Origin: Welwitschia mirabilis
Lineage: Eukaryota > Gnetophyta > Gnetopsida > Welwitschiales
Reading direction: 5' to 3'
DNA length: 22,558 nt
Assembly: GCA_051453625.1 (NCBI GenBank)
Contig: JBOZIK010000001.1
Location: 229,477,308 to 229,499,865, forward strand
The position numbers were made by a program, and so were the translations under genes. Below, piece by piece: positions 1-11,165 of the stretch. The notes under the pieces are model-generated. The model worked only from the letters and a program-made list of their open reading frames with translations, had not been told where the DNA came from and made no database searches. Position 1 is the first letter of the stretch, and every line of letters begins with the position of its first letter.

Positions 1-2648
1 TTCACCTCTTAACCTTGATCGTTCTAAAGTCCCATTGCTTAGTGACATCATTGAAACTCTTCATTTTCCCAACAAATCACATTAATTTGTCAATGATGGA
101 TGGAGAATAGCCTTCTAATACCTAGATGGGTGAATTGAATCTCTATAGGGCAAGAGGGTGCATGCGACAACATTATATTTGACTCTATTGTTTGTGACTC
201 TAGGAATATTAAGTACCACAAGATAGGGTTTAGTCATTCCCGTTGGATAGGTGAAGGCAAAGGCTACACTATCAGATTTAATGGTGCAAGAATCCATTGC
301 ATGAGAAGTCTTGGTATATTAATGTTTAAATTGAGGTGTTTCTCAGAGAATTCATGTGTAAATAGCTCTAAAATCGATGATGGAACAATCACAAGTTAAT
401 TAATGATGGCTTGCATCTTGATAGAAAGCTGAGAAAGCAAGTGCAGAACAAACTCCATGATAGTTTTATGCCACCATGACAGAGGAGGTTATCAAATAGT
501 GCATCTGTAATGAATCTTAGGACATTGTTTTGAACATAATGTCAATAGTGTTATGCATAAAATACTAGCATTATTTGAACAGTGTAAAGATAAGATAAAG
601 ACCAACACTTAACATTTGTGTAGTTTCACTTGCAAGTGACTAAGGTGTAAAACATAGCGTATTAGTTTACCCACCATGAAAGAAGCTTTAAATATTTCAA
701 TTCCATTATCAAAGAGGTCAAGTTTGAGAAAGCTCTCTTTTGCTTATTCACAATTGGATAAAATTTCATTTTTGAGGTTTTAAATCACTAAAGAATCTAA
801 AAGAAGATTAAAAAAAGACATATTAGAGAATATAAATAGCAAAGTTGTGTGAAGGAGTAGTACATTAAATTAAAATGGCTTTAGATTAACACTAAAAGAG
901 TAAAAATGAAAATTCAAATACTTAAATTTAGTTAAAGAGGCTAAAAATCTAATTTTTGAGGGCATAAATTTTTGAAACGTCAAGAAGTTGTGGGAAAACA
1001 AAAGGGTTTTTCAACTTGTTTCCAACGTAATTTAGCCTTTCTAATTCCCAAAGGGACTTGTAAATCCCCTAGATTCGAATAGGGCTTTTTAAAGTCCCTC
1101 CCAACCTAAGTTTTGATTTTGACATTTCCATTCATCTTAGTTTCTGTTAGAACTAAAGTCCTGTGTTGCCTTGCTTTTCTACCCGTTGTTGGTGAAAAGG
1201 TTTTGAAATTTCCTTATAACTTTAACTCACACGTTTTTTTCTTCCTTATGTTTTCTTCTTATTCTTTTAAGACTTTTTCACCTTTGCATCCCTGTGTATA
1301 TGGATTATCCTAAAAAAAGTCTCAATATTTTTCGCTGAAGTTTTTTTCAATCTACTTTCACTAATATTCTTAGCCTTTATTTTCTTAAAGCAGCTTGGTT
1401 CCCTATGCTCGACATGCTTGTCTAGTTGTTCATTCATACATGGTCCTCCTCATTTCTATCTTTTGTGACTATAGGCCCCTTGTCTCTAAACTTTTTCTTT
1501 CCATTTGTAAGAATCTTCAATTAGGGTGCAATAATTGTTCCCTATGGAGATGGAGTTTAGATCTCTTACAAACTCCTATGTACTTTTCAACCACTCTATG
1601 CCATATCTCCTTGGACCATGAGTCAACCTTAACATACCAAGATTTTTTTCCTTTTGTGCCTATGAACAAGGACAAATAGCCTCATCTTACATTTTTGTCC
1701 CTTCTAACTCATAACTGACTACTTTGTTTCATCTTCTCTCTCCATGCTCCTAGGTTGCCTACAGTTGGTTAATGTCATTACAAAGGATAACTTTGGGAAG
1801 CGAACATCCAACTCTACTTGATGTTTATTCATTACACCAAAATATCCATTAGCTTGATGAAACAAACATACTACCACAATCTAAATAGCTGTAAAGAAGA
1901 TTACTATAGAAAATCTTCCACCCCATTTCTTGCTTGTCTTCAATTTACCACTCTTTTTCTTTTCTTTTATTTGCCATGAGTTTTTGTGTTCCATCTAATT
2001 TGCTCAAATATATCAAATCCTCCAACATATTCTCATGCCACTTATATAGCAAAGTAGCCTAGAGGGTAGCTGAACGATAACTACTATATGGGTGTTAAAA
2101 AATGCATTTGTTACAACTTATTCTCTTTTTAGAGGGTTCCTATTGTATGCTTTAACTTTGAGTATTATTATTGCTTTATATTGGGTTAAAATTCTTTTTC
2201 TTCTTGAACTCACTTTTGTCTTAATATTCTTGTTGGAATGTTAGGATTTCTCCTTGTGCCTAAAATTGTTTGTGTAATCCTCATAGTACCTTGAAAACAT
2301 TATTTAAAGTCTCTCCCTCTAAATTCAGTTCAATGGATCTTGTTTCTTTATTATCTTTTCCAATACATTATTGAGGGTTCTCTAAAAATTCTCTAAATTT
2401 TCAACACATCATAGGTTGTGAGCTCATTCTACACAACCATTTTAGTCTCATGTTTGACAAATTACAGAATACACATGTCATAAGTGAAGACATAGAATCA
2501 ATACCTATAATGCTCAAGTTTATATAACATACAAAACTAGTGATACTTCATAACATTTAATTCCCTACACCTTTCCACATATGTTATACCAATAATCTTG
2601 CAATGTCTCCCACTCTTATATTTTCTAATATCTCTAATACAAGGCTTG
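1..2648. other. No recognisable gene; AT-rich intergenic or decayed repeat sequence
   Basis: Only short open frames occur on either strand (longest about 94 codons, 1395-1679 plus) and none shows a motif I recognise. The T-rich and A-rich stretches look like old transposon-derived or intergenic DNA. No LTR ends, PBS, tRNA or promoter could be supported here. Confidence 0.5.
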
Positions 2649-2816
2649 TATTCTTTGATCACTAGAGCTTTCAGCCATTTCGAGACATACAAAACATTCA
2701 GCCCTTTCGAGACACACATAATACCTCACCTATATTCTTTGATAACTGAAGCCTTCAGCCCTCTAGAGATGCATACATAATACCTCGCTCATCCCCTTTC
2801 ATTGGACATTTGTTTT
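2649..2816. repeat. Short direct repeat, about 84-bp period
   Basis: The string tattctttgat begins at 2649 and again at 2733. Each is followed by a ctttcagcc/ccttcagcc segment and then a (c/t)gagac/gagat...acata motif leading into ataatacctc. The second copy runs into the first copy of a longer 193-bp repeat that starts at 2766. Copies are diverged, so the array is not recent. Confidence 0.6.
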
Positions 2817-3150
2817 GTTTGATATTCCCTCAGGTAAATCACATATACAGTAAAACACAGTTTCTTGAACGAAAATTTTTAAAAAGCTCCCTTGTGTTTT
2901 GTTAAGCCAACAACTCTTTTAATAGGATTTGTATAACTCCCCAAACCAAGTGGCTTTGGAGATACATACATAATGCCTCACTTATCCCCTTTCATTGGCC
3001 ATTTGTTTTTGTTTAATATTCCCTTCATGTAAATTACATACACAGTTTCTAAAAGTTCCGAAATATTTTAAAAAGGTTCTTTTGCACTCTATTAAACCAA
3101 CTACTCAAAAAAGTATTTGTATAACTCTCTTACCTAAGACAAATTAAGCA
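2766..3150. repeat. Two tandem copies of a ~193-bp repeat
   Basis: Copy 1 starts at 2766 and copy 2 at 2959. Shared strings in the same order are gaga(t)(g/a)catacataat, cccctttcattgg, catttgtttt, ttccct, aaatcacata/aaattacata and cacagtttct, then aaaaag, a ttaa(g/a)ccaac block and a final tttgtataactc. Divergence is visible throughout. No coding capacity is evident and the origin is unknown. Confidence 0.7.
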
Positions 3151-4648
3151 GAAAATATTTCTAGCCATGAAGATATTTAAGATTAATCAGTGTAGTAATA
3201 TAATAAACAATCAGGTAACACATTGAACTCCATATTAAACATGACTATGCCACTACATAGTATCTGTATAGCTAAATAATTAAGTAACTAAAGCAACTGA
3301 TTAGCTCTGTATAACTGAATCTATTAACGTGGAAAGTATAGCTTTATTCATCAGTTCGGCTTTGAAGGTATAAAACCTTATATGTTCAACACTACTGTAA
3401 AATTACTCTTGCACGTACTAACAGTTATATTGACTTGTGACAATGAATGGTGGTAGTTATAATTGGGTAGAGGAAAACAAAACAGAAAAAGATGTAAATA
3501 AATTTACATTTGAACATTTTGAAATATTTAAATATATATCGATGAGAAAGAAATCACTTATTTAAGCAGGATTGTATGATGCCCCTGTTGCAGGAATTTT
3601 CAATTTTGATAGTATAATATTCCAGCAGTAACCATAATTTCTAAAGTGGCCCCTACCAGAACTTAAGTGGCCTTCAATTTGCATGAAGATGGACAATGTC
3701 AACCCACAGAATCTTTTCCACAATAAACTTGTGCTTCCAGCGTCAACCTGTGTCTAATCATACGCCTTACAAAGAAGGAATCATGTTACTATAAACCTCC
3801 ACCAAAAATGATCTATCAAGCATACATGAAACTTTCACCGACTTCCATAGCTGAAATCATCAAAGTACTATCCTGACTGTTAATGAATCTGGACTTGACT
3901 TCGTATTAGAACACACATGACATTAGAAGTAGGCTCCTCATTGGAAGTATCCATTTGCATAGTATGAAACCGTCATTGCTCTCAGGTACCAGCAGGGAGT
4001 CATGCTTAGGATTAAAAGAACATCAAAAAACAGCAGTATGATGCACTACAAGTGTACCTTGGGGTAAATTCGTAGCTAATTCAGCATTCATGTCATTGCT
4101 TGAACAAAATCAATGGGATAGAATTAAAAGTGAAAATGTACCTCCGTACATTAATTATCACCTTTGATATTTCATATCTATACAAAATGAGCATTACAAA
4201 TGCACCCAAGGCATCAAAAAGAAATCTAATTTCGGAATGAGCCTCTCTGCAAAGCGAATGAAAGTCTATATTCCCATGTCCACTAAATTTTCACAAGCTG
4301 GATCCAATCAACGATGATAGACTTCGAAGTACAGTTAGGCAGGAGGCAGATGAAACCCATTTCTGTATATATTTTCCATTGTGATAGGAATTTATCTTTG
4401 CTGTTATAATAGATGTAACTGTATGGGTTGCTATGCTGGACGTGCACATTAACAGTGGAAACAAAGACCTATTCTGTTTCCCAAGAAAATTTTCATCCAG
4501 CCAGTCATAATAGCCCTTAGAGCTAGGTACTTACAAGATAACATAAGAAATTATGATGCTTACATATTGAATAAAAATGAAGTACACAATTGAGAATGAG
4601 AAAGACTGCACATACTAAATGCCTCAGCTAAGTCAAGTCAGATGCATA
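3151..4648. other. Non-coding; includes 3' flank/3' UTR of the LMBD2-like gene
   Basis: No open frame with a recognisable motif was found. Because the minus-strand gene stops at 4649, the bases just below that are expected to hold its 3' UTR and poly(A) site. I could not fix the cleavage site; no convincing AATAAA lies close to the stop on the minus strand. Confidence 0.45.
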
Positions 4649-5188
4649 TTATCTCACAAATCTCATTGACCTCAAATCCGAGCCACCAGTGTCATCATCA
4701 TCATCATCATTTTTTCTTTGCTTTAATCTTTCAAAAATTCTATCTAAGGATTCTGATGCAGATACCTGAGATCTGTATTGTCCTTGTTCTTCAACTTGAT
4801 GAAGAGGAATAAATCGCCTGGCTCCTAAAGTAGCCTTTAATCCCTGTAAGCTCGACTTCATTGACTGCCACCTGGAGGCTAAAGCTGAAGGAAGTTCCAA
4901 CTGTAACTTCTTAGTTGTTGAATCTCCCGGCATTCCAACCTGAGAATGATTTGTATCTATGGTATTAGGTTTTGGGACTCCTGAGGCAGAATTTGACGAA
5001 TTACGTTGTTGCTCCCTCAGGAATGCATACTTGCTTGCAGTTGCAGTGTTGCTTCCCTGAACTTTTCTGTCATCATGTAACACTGATTTAGCAGCATTGT
5101 TGGCTCGGCTGTGAGCATTTAAACCAGTAGCTGGCTTCAGTTCAACATCAGATTCCCTTCGAATGTCCTTGTCAGACCACAAAGATGT
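4649..5188 (-). CDS. LMBD2-like terminal exon, hydrophilic tail with poly-Asp run
   Basis: Acceptor ATTTCCCAG precedes ACATCTTTG (5188) and the exon runs 179 codons to TAA at 4649-4651. It starts TSLWSDKD, carries KYAFLREQQRN near the middle, then LASRWQSMKSS...LGARRFIPL and ends ESLDRIFERLKQRKN, a run of six Asp residues, then LRSMRFVR. The basic/Ser-rich composition, SRWQSMK and SESLDxIFxRLK motifs are what I recall of plant LMBD2 tails. The Asp run is encoded by a tcatca microsatellite at about 4690-4710. An apparent TTG start at 5182 is not a real start. Confidence 0.78.
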   Translation of the reverse strand, partial: TSLWSDKDIRRESDVELKPATGLNAHSRANNAAKSVLHDDRKVQGSNTATASKYAFLREQQRNSSNSASGVPKPNTIDTNHSQVGMPGDSTTKKLQLELPSALASRWQSMKSSLQGLKATLGARRFIPLHQVEEQGQYRSQVSASESLDRIFERLKQRKNDDDDDDTGGSDLRSMRFVR

Positions 5189-6499
5189 CTGGGAAATATG
5201 CGAAAGTAGGCAATCTCAGTACACCGCGTAGAATGGAATATGCATATGCACAATGAAAAGGTAACTCAATCCTGTGATAAATTTGATATTGTATACCTTT
5301 GTCTTCCCAACTTCAAAATCTTCACTCCAGTTCTGAAAATTACGAGCCAAGGGAACAACATTCTCGCCCACCATGTGCCCTTGTTCAAGCCAAGACCTTT
5401 CTGAAAATTATTTTACGGACATGCAAATATAAAAATTATTAAACCCAAACATTAAAAAGATAAAAAACTAATAGAACATAACCCTACAAAATAGACAATG
5501 ACTATGCTGTCCAAGTTCATTAAAAAACTGACATATTAAGATGAGAATCCTCATATTGAGATAAGGATCAATTAACTCATAGAGGGCAGAAACAAGAAAA
5601 GTAAATTGACAAAGGGAGCTATTGTGGCATCGTAGAGCATCAGGATTTGAAGACACGAATGTGCATTTTCAGTTTTTTAAAGAAAATCGTTTTGACTACA
5701 AATCTCATCAGTTTTAAGGTCCATTAAACTAAGACTCAATTTGGGTTTCTGACTGAATCTTCTTCAAGTCAAGTTTTTGATGAGTTGGAGTTTTCCATTA
5801 GTCAATTAAAAGACACTGAAGACTCTTTACATTGATTGTACAATCAAATCTAGAAAAAATGAGAAATAGGACTCCTAAGACATAGAGCAAGGAAATATAG
5901 ATAAGTATGATAGAATGAGTAAAATAGTATTATAACATTACGCATATGTGTGTGGAGATATCAAGCTGCATCAGAACAGTATTGTAAAATATGAATTGTA
6001 ATGATCATCACTAAGACACTGATTTCATTAACTTGAAGTCATCAAATACACCGCAAGGTTTTGGAGCCAGCTTCAGACATGATGCTGATATAGGCATACT
6101 TTTAAAATTCCGCTAAGTGACATGAAGGGATTGAACCCACCATTATAGTAGTATATTACAATAAATATGCACTACCCTTTANNNNNNNNNNACAAGATTG
6201 AAAGCTTAAAATTTCAAGCACATGTGTATCAATTAAATCATTGAATAGTTTTTAAGCCAGCATTCAATAAACTGCATAGTGTTACCTCTTTTGAGAATTA
6301 TTGTGCCTGATTGATCGAACCCATCAGCATCTTCAGCTTCATTTTCAAATCGGAATTTCCACCAGCTTCCCAAAAAGTCTATCACCCGATCAAAGAAATT
6401 ACTTGCAATCAAAATAGTGTATATAACCATGAAAAGTGGGTAAATCCTATTAAATCCTTCTCCAAAAAATGGGACAGCATCATCAATGTTACCCATCCT
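4649..6499 (-). CDS. LMBR1 domain-containing protein 2 homolog, C-terminal three exons (partial)
   Basis: Joined exons 6499-6286, 5400-5297 and 5188-4649 give 858 nt, an uninterrupted 285-residue C-terminus plus TAA stop. The first exon holds the conserved block RMGNIDDAVPFFGEGFN, a hydrophobic segment from IYPLFMV to IASNFF, then FDRVIDFLGSW. The second holds ERSWLEQGH and VVPLARNF. These match the C-terminal part of plant LMBD2 proteins (LMBR1-like multi-pass membrane family; animal LMBRD2 is linked to G-protein-coupled receptor signalling, while the plant role is poorly defined). The tail is hydrophilic and expected to be cytoplasmic. Family members are roughly 700 residues, so more than half of the protein is missing upstream. 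The intact frame across three exons argues for a working gene rather than a pseudogene. Recognition is from memory of the family, without a search. Confidence 0.82.
5297..5400 (-). CDS. LMBD2-like internal exon (104 nt)
   Basis: Acceptor ATTTTCAG sits at 5401-5402 and the donor is ACAAAG/GTATAC after 5297. The exon supplies two bases to finish the split Glu codon and then 34 codons, reading ERSWLEQGH, VVPLARNF and an acidic Trp-containing end (NWSEDFEVGKTK), finishing in phase 0. It is too short to stand out as an open frame and was found by reading the splice signals and the conserved SWLEQGH motif. The upstream intron is 885 nt (with a 10-N gap); the downstream intron is 108 nt. Confidence 0.8.
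6286..6499 (-). CDS. LMBD2-like exon with last membrane segment
   Basis: Acceptor TTTATTTGCAG precedes AGGATGGGT (exon base 6499) and the donor is AAAAGAG/GTAACA (last exon base 6286). Its length of 214 nt starts in phase 0 and leaves one base over, which the next exon completes as a Glu codon. It encodes the best-conserved block of the fragment, about 71 residues from RMGNIDD to the GTIILKR end, including one clear transmembrane stretch. An ATG-started reading of this frame extends into the upstream intron, but the polypyrimidine-AG acceptor and the family homology start at RMGN. Confidence 0.8.
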
Positions 6500-7703
6500 C
6501 TGCAAATAAACAAGCATAAACATGACAAAGATTAGACTCAAAATAATGAATATCCTATTATTGTACTATAACAAATGACACAAAGATATAAATGTGTGGA
6601 AGACACAATCAGCAAATCCAAACGGCTTCTAATAAACTAGTACAGGATATCATTTCTTTTTCTTCCCAAGAGGTCTACCAATATTATAACATAACAAAAG
6701 TGAATTTAGGAAGCTACAACCATGTTTGTGCCTCCTAAAACATATATCATACATGACACGTCATTAATAAGACTGCACACAACCTGGCAAACATTTTGGG
6801 AAGATCACATTTTCACACTTACCTTAGGGGAAAACAATGATGGCATAAAAACATAGCATCAATAAAAAGAAAGCAGCAGAAAGCATGTGGGATTCTTTAG
6901 AGCCAACTTTAAAACCGAAAACAGAGTAAAGGAATAACATAAAGAAGGAAGACTCAAGTTCACGCTGACAATTTGCTCCCCTAGTCAGCCTTCCGAGAAC
7001 CAAGAGATGCAATGTTTGTATGCTCATTGCTAATGTAACATCTAAGTAAATGCTAAAAGTTAAAACTCGAGATAGCTTTCATAAAAAATGTTTGGGTGGG
7101 CAGTAAAAGCAAAGATATGCAACAGCTCAAAAGCTCTTTTTATTAATAAATCAGCACTACAAATGGCCCTTGTATGCTCAAAATAACAGAATGACTGCAG
7201 AATTATTGTTCTCAGAGCTTTAGGGGAACAGATGAAAGGACCAAATACGGTAAAGTCCTTGAAGGATACTCTGGCTTGCACTTTGTAGAGAATATGAATC
7301 ACACAAATAGCTTGGGTGATCGTTGGAAGATTAAAATGGCGTTAGATTCCAAAATGAGGGATTCATTAACATATATACAGACAATTTTAGGGTGTTTTGT
7401 GACTCCTCCATGTCAAAACATGATATGCCACTGATATTGGGGTTTTAAATGTTCAGGCATTTAAATCCAGGTCTAGAAGGCATTTTGGGCATCTGAGTTG
7501 TTTATGATGGCATAGACTAGCAAGGTAATATAGCATAGCGAACAACTGAGAAAAATATAGGATTTATCGAGACAGTGGGCCGAGATATGAGGGTTTCAAA
7601 ACCCAATAGGATATGGGATGCGATAGAAAGAGGTTCTTGTTGTCAAGGCATCACTTACAATGCCACATCATTGAATACATCTATGCATGATCTGATGGTA
7701 TTT
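6500..7703. other. Probable intron / upstream sequence of LMBD2-like gene, no exon found
   Basis: I searched the minus strand for the family block expected just upstream of RMGNID and did not find it. A good-looking donor-like string (CCTAAG/GTAAGTG) occurs at about 6820-6830 on the minus strand, but the sequence before it has no LMBD2 similarity. No transposon hallmark was recognised. Confidence 0.4.
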
Positions 7704-8384
7704 NNNNNNNNNNNNNNNNNNNNNNNNNNNNNNNNNNNNNNNNNNNNNNNNNNNNNNNNNNNNNNNNNNNNNNNNNNNNNNNNNNNNNNNNNNNNNNNNN
7801 NNNNNNNNNNNNNNNNNNNNNNNNNNNNNNNNNNNNNNNNNNNNNNNNNNNNNNNNNNNNNNNNNNNNNNNNNNNNNNNNNNNNNNNNNNNNNNNNNNNN
7901 NNNNNNNNNNNNNNNNNNNNNNNNNNNNNNNNNNNNNNNNNNNNNNNNNNNNNNNNNNNNNNNNNNNNNNNNNNNNNNNNNNNNNNNNNNNNNNNNNNNN
8001 NNNNNNNNNNNNNNNNNNNNNNNNNNNNNNNNNNNNNNNNNNNNNNNNNNNNNNNNNNNNNNNNNNNNNNNNNNNNNNNNNNNNNNNNNNNNNNNNNNNN
8101 NNNNNNNNNNNNNNNNNNNNNNNNNNNNNNNNNNNNNNNNNNNNNNNNNNNNNNNNNNNNNNNNNNNNNNNNNNNNNNNNNNNNNNNNNNNNNNNNNNNN
8201 NNNNNNNNNNNNNNNNNNNNNNNNNNNNNNNNNNNNNNNNNNNNNNNNNNNNNNNNNNNNNNNNNNNNNNNNNNNNNNNNNNNNNNNNNNNNNNNNNNNN
8301 NNNNNNNNNNNNNNNNNNNNNNNNNNNNNNNNNNNNNNNNNNNNNNNNNNNNNNNNNNNNNNNNNNCATGATCTGATGTTATTT
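7686..8384. other. 663-N assembly gap bounded by a near-identical 18-mer
   Basis: Ns run from 7704 to 8366. The last 18 bases before the gap (7686-7703) and the first 18 after (8367-8384) both read catgatctgatg(g/t)tattt, differing at one position. Either a tandem repeat spans the gap or the two contig ends overlap and the gap is artificial. Long frames reported through the Ns have no meaning. Confidence 0.85.
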
Positions 8385-9070
8385 ATAGCTGCAAATTTCA
8401 TATCTTTGTTTAAATAGGAGTTGTTATGTATGATGGAGAGGACGTCTGTTCTAATAGATAAAATCTGTTCTGGAAGATCAAGGTGGAAAGCTTGCTATAT
8501 GAGTGGCATCTTCAGCTGCTTATATAGGGGCCAAGTCTAAAATCTGCTTCCATCGATGAATGGAACAAAATGGATCGGAAGTCTTTGGCAATTATTCAAC
8601 ATTGCTTTGATGATTCCACTAACACAAACATGTAGAATGGAAACTCTGCACATGGTTTATGGCATAGATTGGAAATGTTTTATTANNNNNNNNNNCCCAA
8701 CTGGCTATGCCATGTTGCATTGGAATCTGCATAGCCTAATAGCAGACATGAATAATCTATGACGTTAATCTCACTGCTTCAACACCATTGTTTCTCATAT
8801 AGCTGCATTTGGGATGAAGGCAACAGGTTGGAGTTCTACATATTTCTTCTTTTGTGGGTGCAATTGTGCTTGTATCGCTTTTGCCTAAAAGTCATGGATT
8901 TGTTAACAATTTATGAGACCACAGACATAAGCCTTTGTAAAACGGTGTTTGCAACTACTGGATTGATGTTGTCCTACATCTTTTTGTAGTCTTGAGAAGG
9001 GTTAGCCTAGACGGATCTTTTTGTCTAGAGGTGCTCCTCACATGATAGTGCACATCTTGGTTTTTCTTCT
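8385..9070. other. No recognisable gene; 10-N gap at 8686-8695
   Basis: Plus-strand open frames of 68 and 76 codons occur (8556-8762, 8759-8989) but carry no motif I know. On the minus strand this should hold the 3' end (PPT and 3' LTR) of element C, whose RNase H remnant ends at about 9071, but neither could be identified, so the element is probably truncated. Confidence 0.4.
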
Positions 9071-9207
9071 GCATGCTCTAGCCCATGTTTGTGAATAATA
9101 ATGAGACTTTACTTCTATGTGTTCCATTCTTCCATGATAGGTGGGGTTCTTAGCCAAAAAGCTTGCACACTGGTTTTTATAAAAACACAAAGTACTTACA
9201 TTGTTTG
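9071..9207 (-). pseudogene. Element C RNase H, distal fragment cut off by element A
   Basis: Read on the minus strand from the insertion point, the frame gives CFYKNQCASFLAKNPTYHGR then MEHIEVKSHYYSQ. This is the copia RNase H segment whose usual form has Asp-Asn-Gln, then an (L/H)AKNPxxHxRxxHI motif and a following HY/HF. The Asp of the CDNQ-type motif is Lys here. It continues the RNase H domain found at 15031-15357, now 5.8 kb away, and ends without a recognisable LADxxTK region. Confidence 0.78.
9203..9207. repeat. Target-site duplication of element A (left copy, gtttg)
   Basis: The five bases directly left of the left LTR are gtttg, identical to the five bases directly right of the right LTR (15026-15030). 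Five bp is the usual copia integrase stagger. Confidence 0.85.
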
Positions 9208-9464
9208 TGTAAAGACCTGCAAACGTTAGTGGTCAAGCAGAAAGGACAAAAAAGAGAAGGGAATTTGGAAACCTTTGAGTGTTACGATTTCCTTTTTTAT
9301 ATTAAATCGTTAGGTCAACTTTACATGTGATCCCAAAACCTAACGTTTTACTTTATGATGTTATAACATAATGTTACTTTACAACATTGAAACCCCCATA
9401 ATATACAATACATACTATGTATGTCCAACACGTAACATAATGTATCTAACTATGACCTTTAATA
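9208..9464 (-). repeat. Element A 3' LTR (257 bp)
   Basis: It aligns end to end with 14733-15025. Shared strings include cgttagtgg/cattagtgg, ttaggtcaactttacatg, tataacataatgttacttta and atctaactatgacc. It is shorter than the other LTR because segments equivalent to about 14821-14838 and about 14908-14926 are missing. Its 5' TG has become TA at 9464-9463, while the 3' CA (9209-9208) is kept. Confidence 0.88.
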
Positions 9465-9476
9465 TACCCCCTCAAG
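9465..9476 (-). promoter_or_regulatory. Element A polypurine tract
   Basis: On the minus strand TTGAGGGGG directly precedes the 3' LTR start, the usual plant copia plus-strand primer site. Two bases (TA) separate it from the mutated LTR start. Confidence 0.8.
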
Positions 9477-9500
9477 CTGAATTATAGATGTCATATAATT

Positions 9501-9880
9501 TCAGCTTGCTAACCCAACACGACTCAATCCAAGGCCTTTGGTTAGGTCAGCTAACTGCAAATGAAAAAGAACATGGGGAGTACAGATATCCCCCCTCTCT
9601 AGCTTCTTCCTAACAAAGTGAAAGTCCACCTCCATACGTTTGGTGTGATCATTGTACATTGGGTTAAATGCAATGTGGATGGCAGCTTTATTAGCACTAT
9701 GCATCTTCATGGGAAAAGCAAACTGAATCCTCAACTCCTGCAAGAAATTCTTAATCCACATTAGTTCACATGCAGAATGCGCCATAGCTCAATACTCACT
9801 TTTGCACTGGACCTTGCACACACTATTTGTTTCTTGCTCTTCCAATAAACAAGATTGCCCTCTACAAATGTACAGAAACT
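9501..9880 (-). pseudogene. Element A RNase H (broken)
   Basis: The frame 9785-9501 holds MAHSACELMWIKNFLQEL, NKAAIHIAFNP and KRMEVDFHFVRKKL and ends HLQLADLTKGLGLSRVGLAS, all standard copia RNase H C-terminal landmarks. Just upstream the SEYxA motif carries a stop (TGA in place of Arg). The CDN catalytic Asp position reads SAN, so the aspartate is lost. The domain ends just before the purine tract. Confidence 0.88.
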
Positions 9881-9989
9881 TGTCGTAGAACATCTATCAA
9901 CAACAAAACCAACCCAGTCAGAATTCAGCATTCCAATGGCGAATACAAGGCTTCTCCATGAATTAGCTTAGACAACTTACTGCAAAAGA

Positions 9990-11165
9990 GATATATGGCT
10001 GTCTGACAGTCAAATAATTCTGCTTCTCAACCCAATGTCTATACCTCGTGGGCTACTAAAGAGGCTCTCCACTATCCACTGTTAACCTGATGTTTGGGTC
10101 CAAATGTGAATCAATTGACCTGCAACCAAGTATCTTAGTGTCCTCAGGTGAATAAGCCACCTCAATTCCAAGAAAATATCGAAGCCGTCCAAGATCTTTG
10201 GTAGAAATTTCTACTGCAAAAAGTGCTTCAACTCTAAGATGCCAACTCCATCACTGCCAGTAACCACAATGTCATCAACATACACTACAAGGATAATGCA
10301 ACCTATACTATAGACCATTGTGTCATCTATCTAACAACGTATCATACCAAATCTAAGCATCACCTCAATAAACTTCCCAAACCAAGCCTTGAGAGACTGC
10401 TTCAAACTATAAATCGACTTTGTTAAATGACACACATATCCACCATGCTCTCCCTACACAACAAAACCCGGGGCTTGCTCTATATACACCTCTTCCTCTA
10501 AGCCACCATGGAGGAAGGCAGTCTTGAGCTCTAACACAAAAGGCTACCATCTAAAATTAGCTGCTAAAAAAATGAGCACGTGAATAGAAGTTATTTTAGC
10601 AATAGAGGCAAATGTCTGAGCATAATCTATCCCTTACACTTGGGTATACCCCCTATTGGCAACTGCCCTTCCCTTCAATCTCTTAACGAGACCATCATGA
10701 AGAAACTTCACTACATAAACACATCTAAAACCAACAACTGATTTACCTTGAAGGAAAGGAACAAATTCCCAAGTATTGTGCACAAGAGTTGTCATTTCCT
10801 ACTGCTTAGCCATCCTCCAATTATTATCTGCCAATGCCTCCTACACTAATTTAGGAACTTAATTGGAAGCCAAGGAAGCCACAAAACATCGAAAAGAAGA
10901 TCCCAAGGACATATAAGAAACATGTTGTTGAATAGGGTAAGATGTGGAAGTCCTAGTGCCCTTTCTCACTGCAATAGGTGGAGCCAAATCTGTGAACTCA
11001 CTGTCAAAAGAAGCTAAAGGGTCTAAACTAGGTGCACCTAGATTTGCAAGCTGAGTTGTAGATAGCTCCAGGACATGAAGCATGAGGGCTTGTCTTTCCC
11101 TAAAAAGCCTAGGTGGTAGGACAACGTGGAAAATTAGGAGGATTAGCTGAAGTATCCTCAATAAG
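9990..11165 (-). pseudogene. Element A INT-RT linker and reverse transcriptase (broken)
   Basis: The linker reads PIAVRKGTRTSTSYPIQQHV then SYMSLGSSFRCFVASL, the copia block before RT. RT follows: NTWEFVPF, VVGFRCVYVVKF, GIDYAQTFASIAKITSI, LELKTAFLHGGLEEEVYIEQ, APGFVV, SIYSLKQSLKAWFGKF, then the catalytic YVDDIVVTGSDG (about 10262-10295) and DLGRLRYFLGIEVAYSPED. At least six in-frame stops occur between recognisable motifs and the frame changes more than once. The YVDD itself is intact. Confidence 0.88.

Noticed and set aside
6110-6145. Minus-strand GGTTCAATCCC, similar to a tRNA or SINE B box
   Set aside because: No matching A box, acceptor stem or cloverleaf could be found; the next bases upstream run into a 10-N gap.
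6824-7027. Hydrophobic minus-strand ORF near a donor-like CCTAAG/GTAAGTG, as a candidate upstream exon of the membrane protein gene
   Set aside because: It has no similarity to the LMBD2 block expected before RMGNID, and hydrophobic frames are common in AT-rich DNA.
7575-8417. Long open frames on both strands across the 663-base gap
   Set aside because: They consist almost entirely of Ns; the lack of stops is an artefact.
8556-8989. Two adjacent plus-strand ORFs of about 70 codons
   Set aside because: They have no recognisable domain, the first contains a gap, and no promoter or splice structure could be supported.
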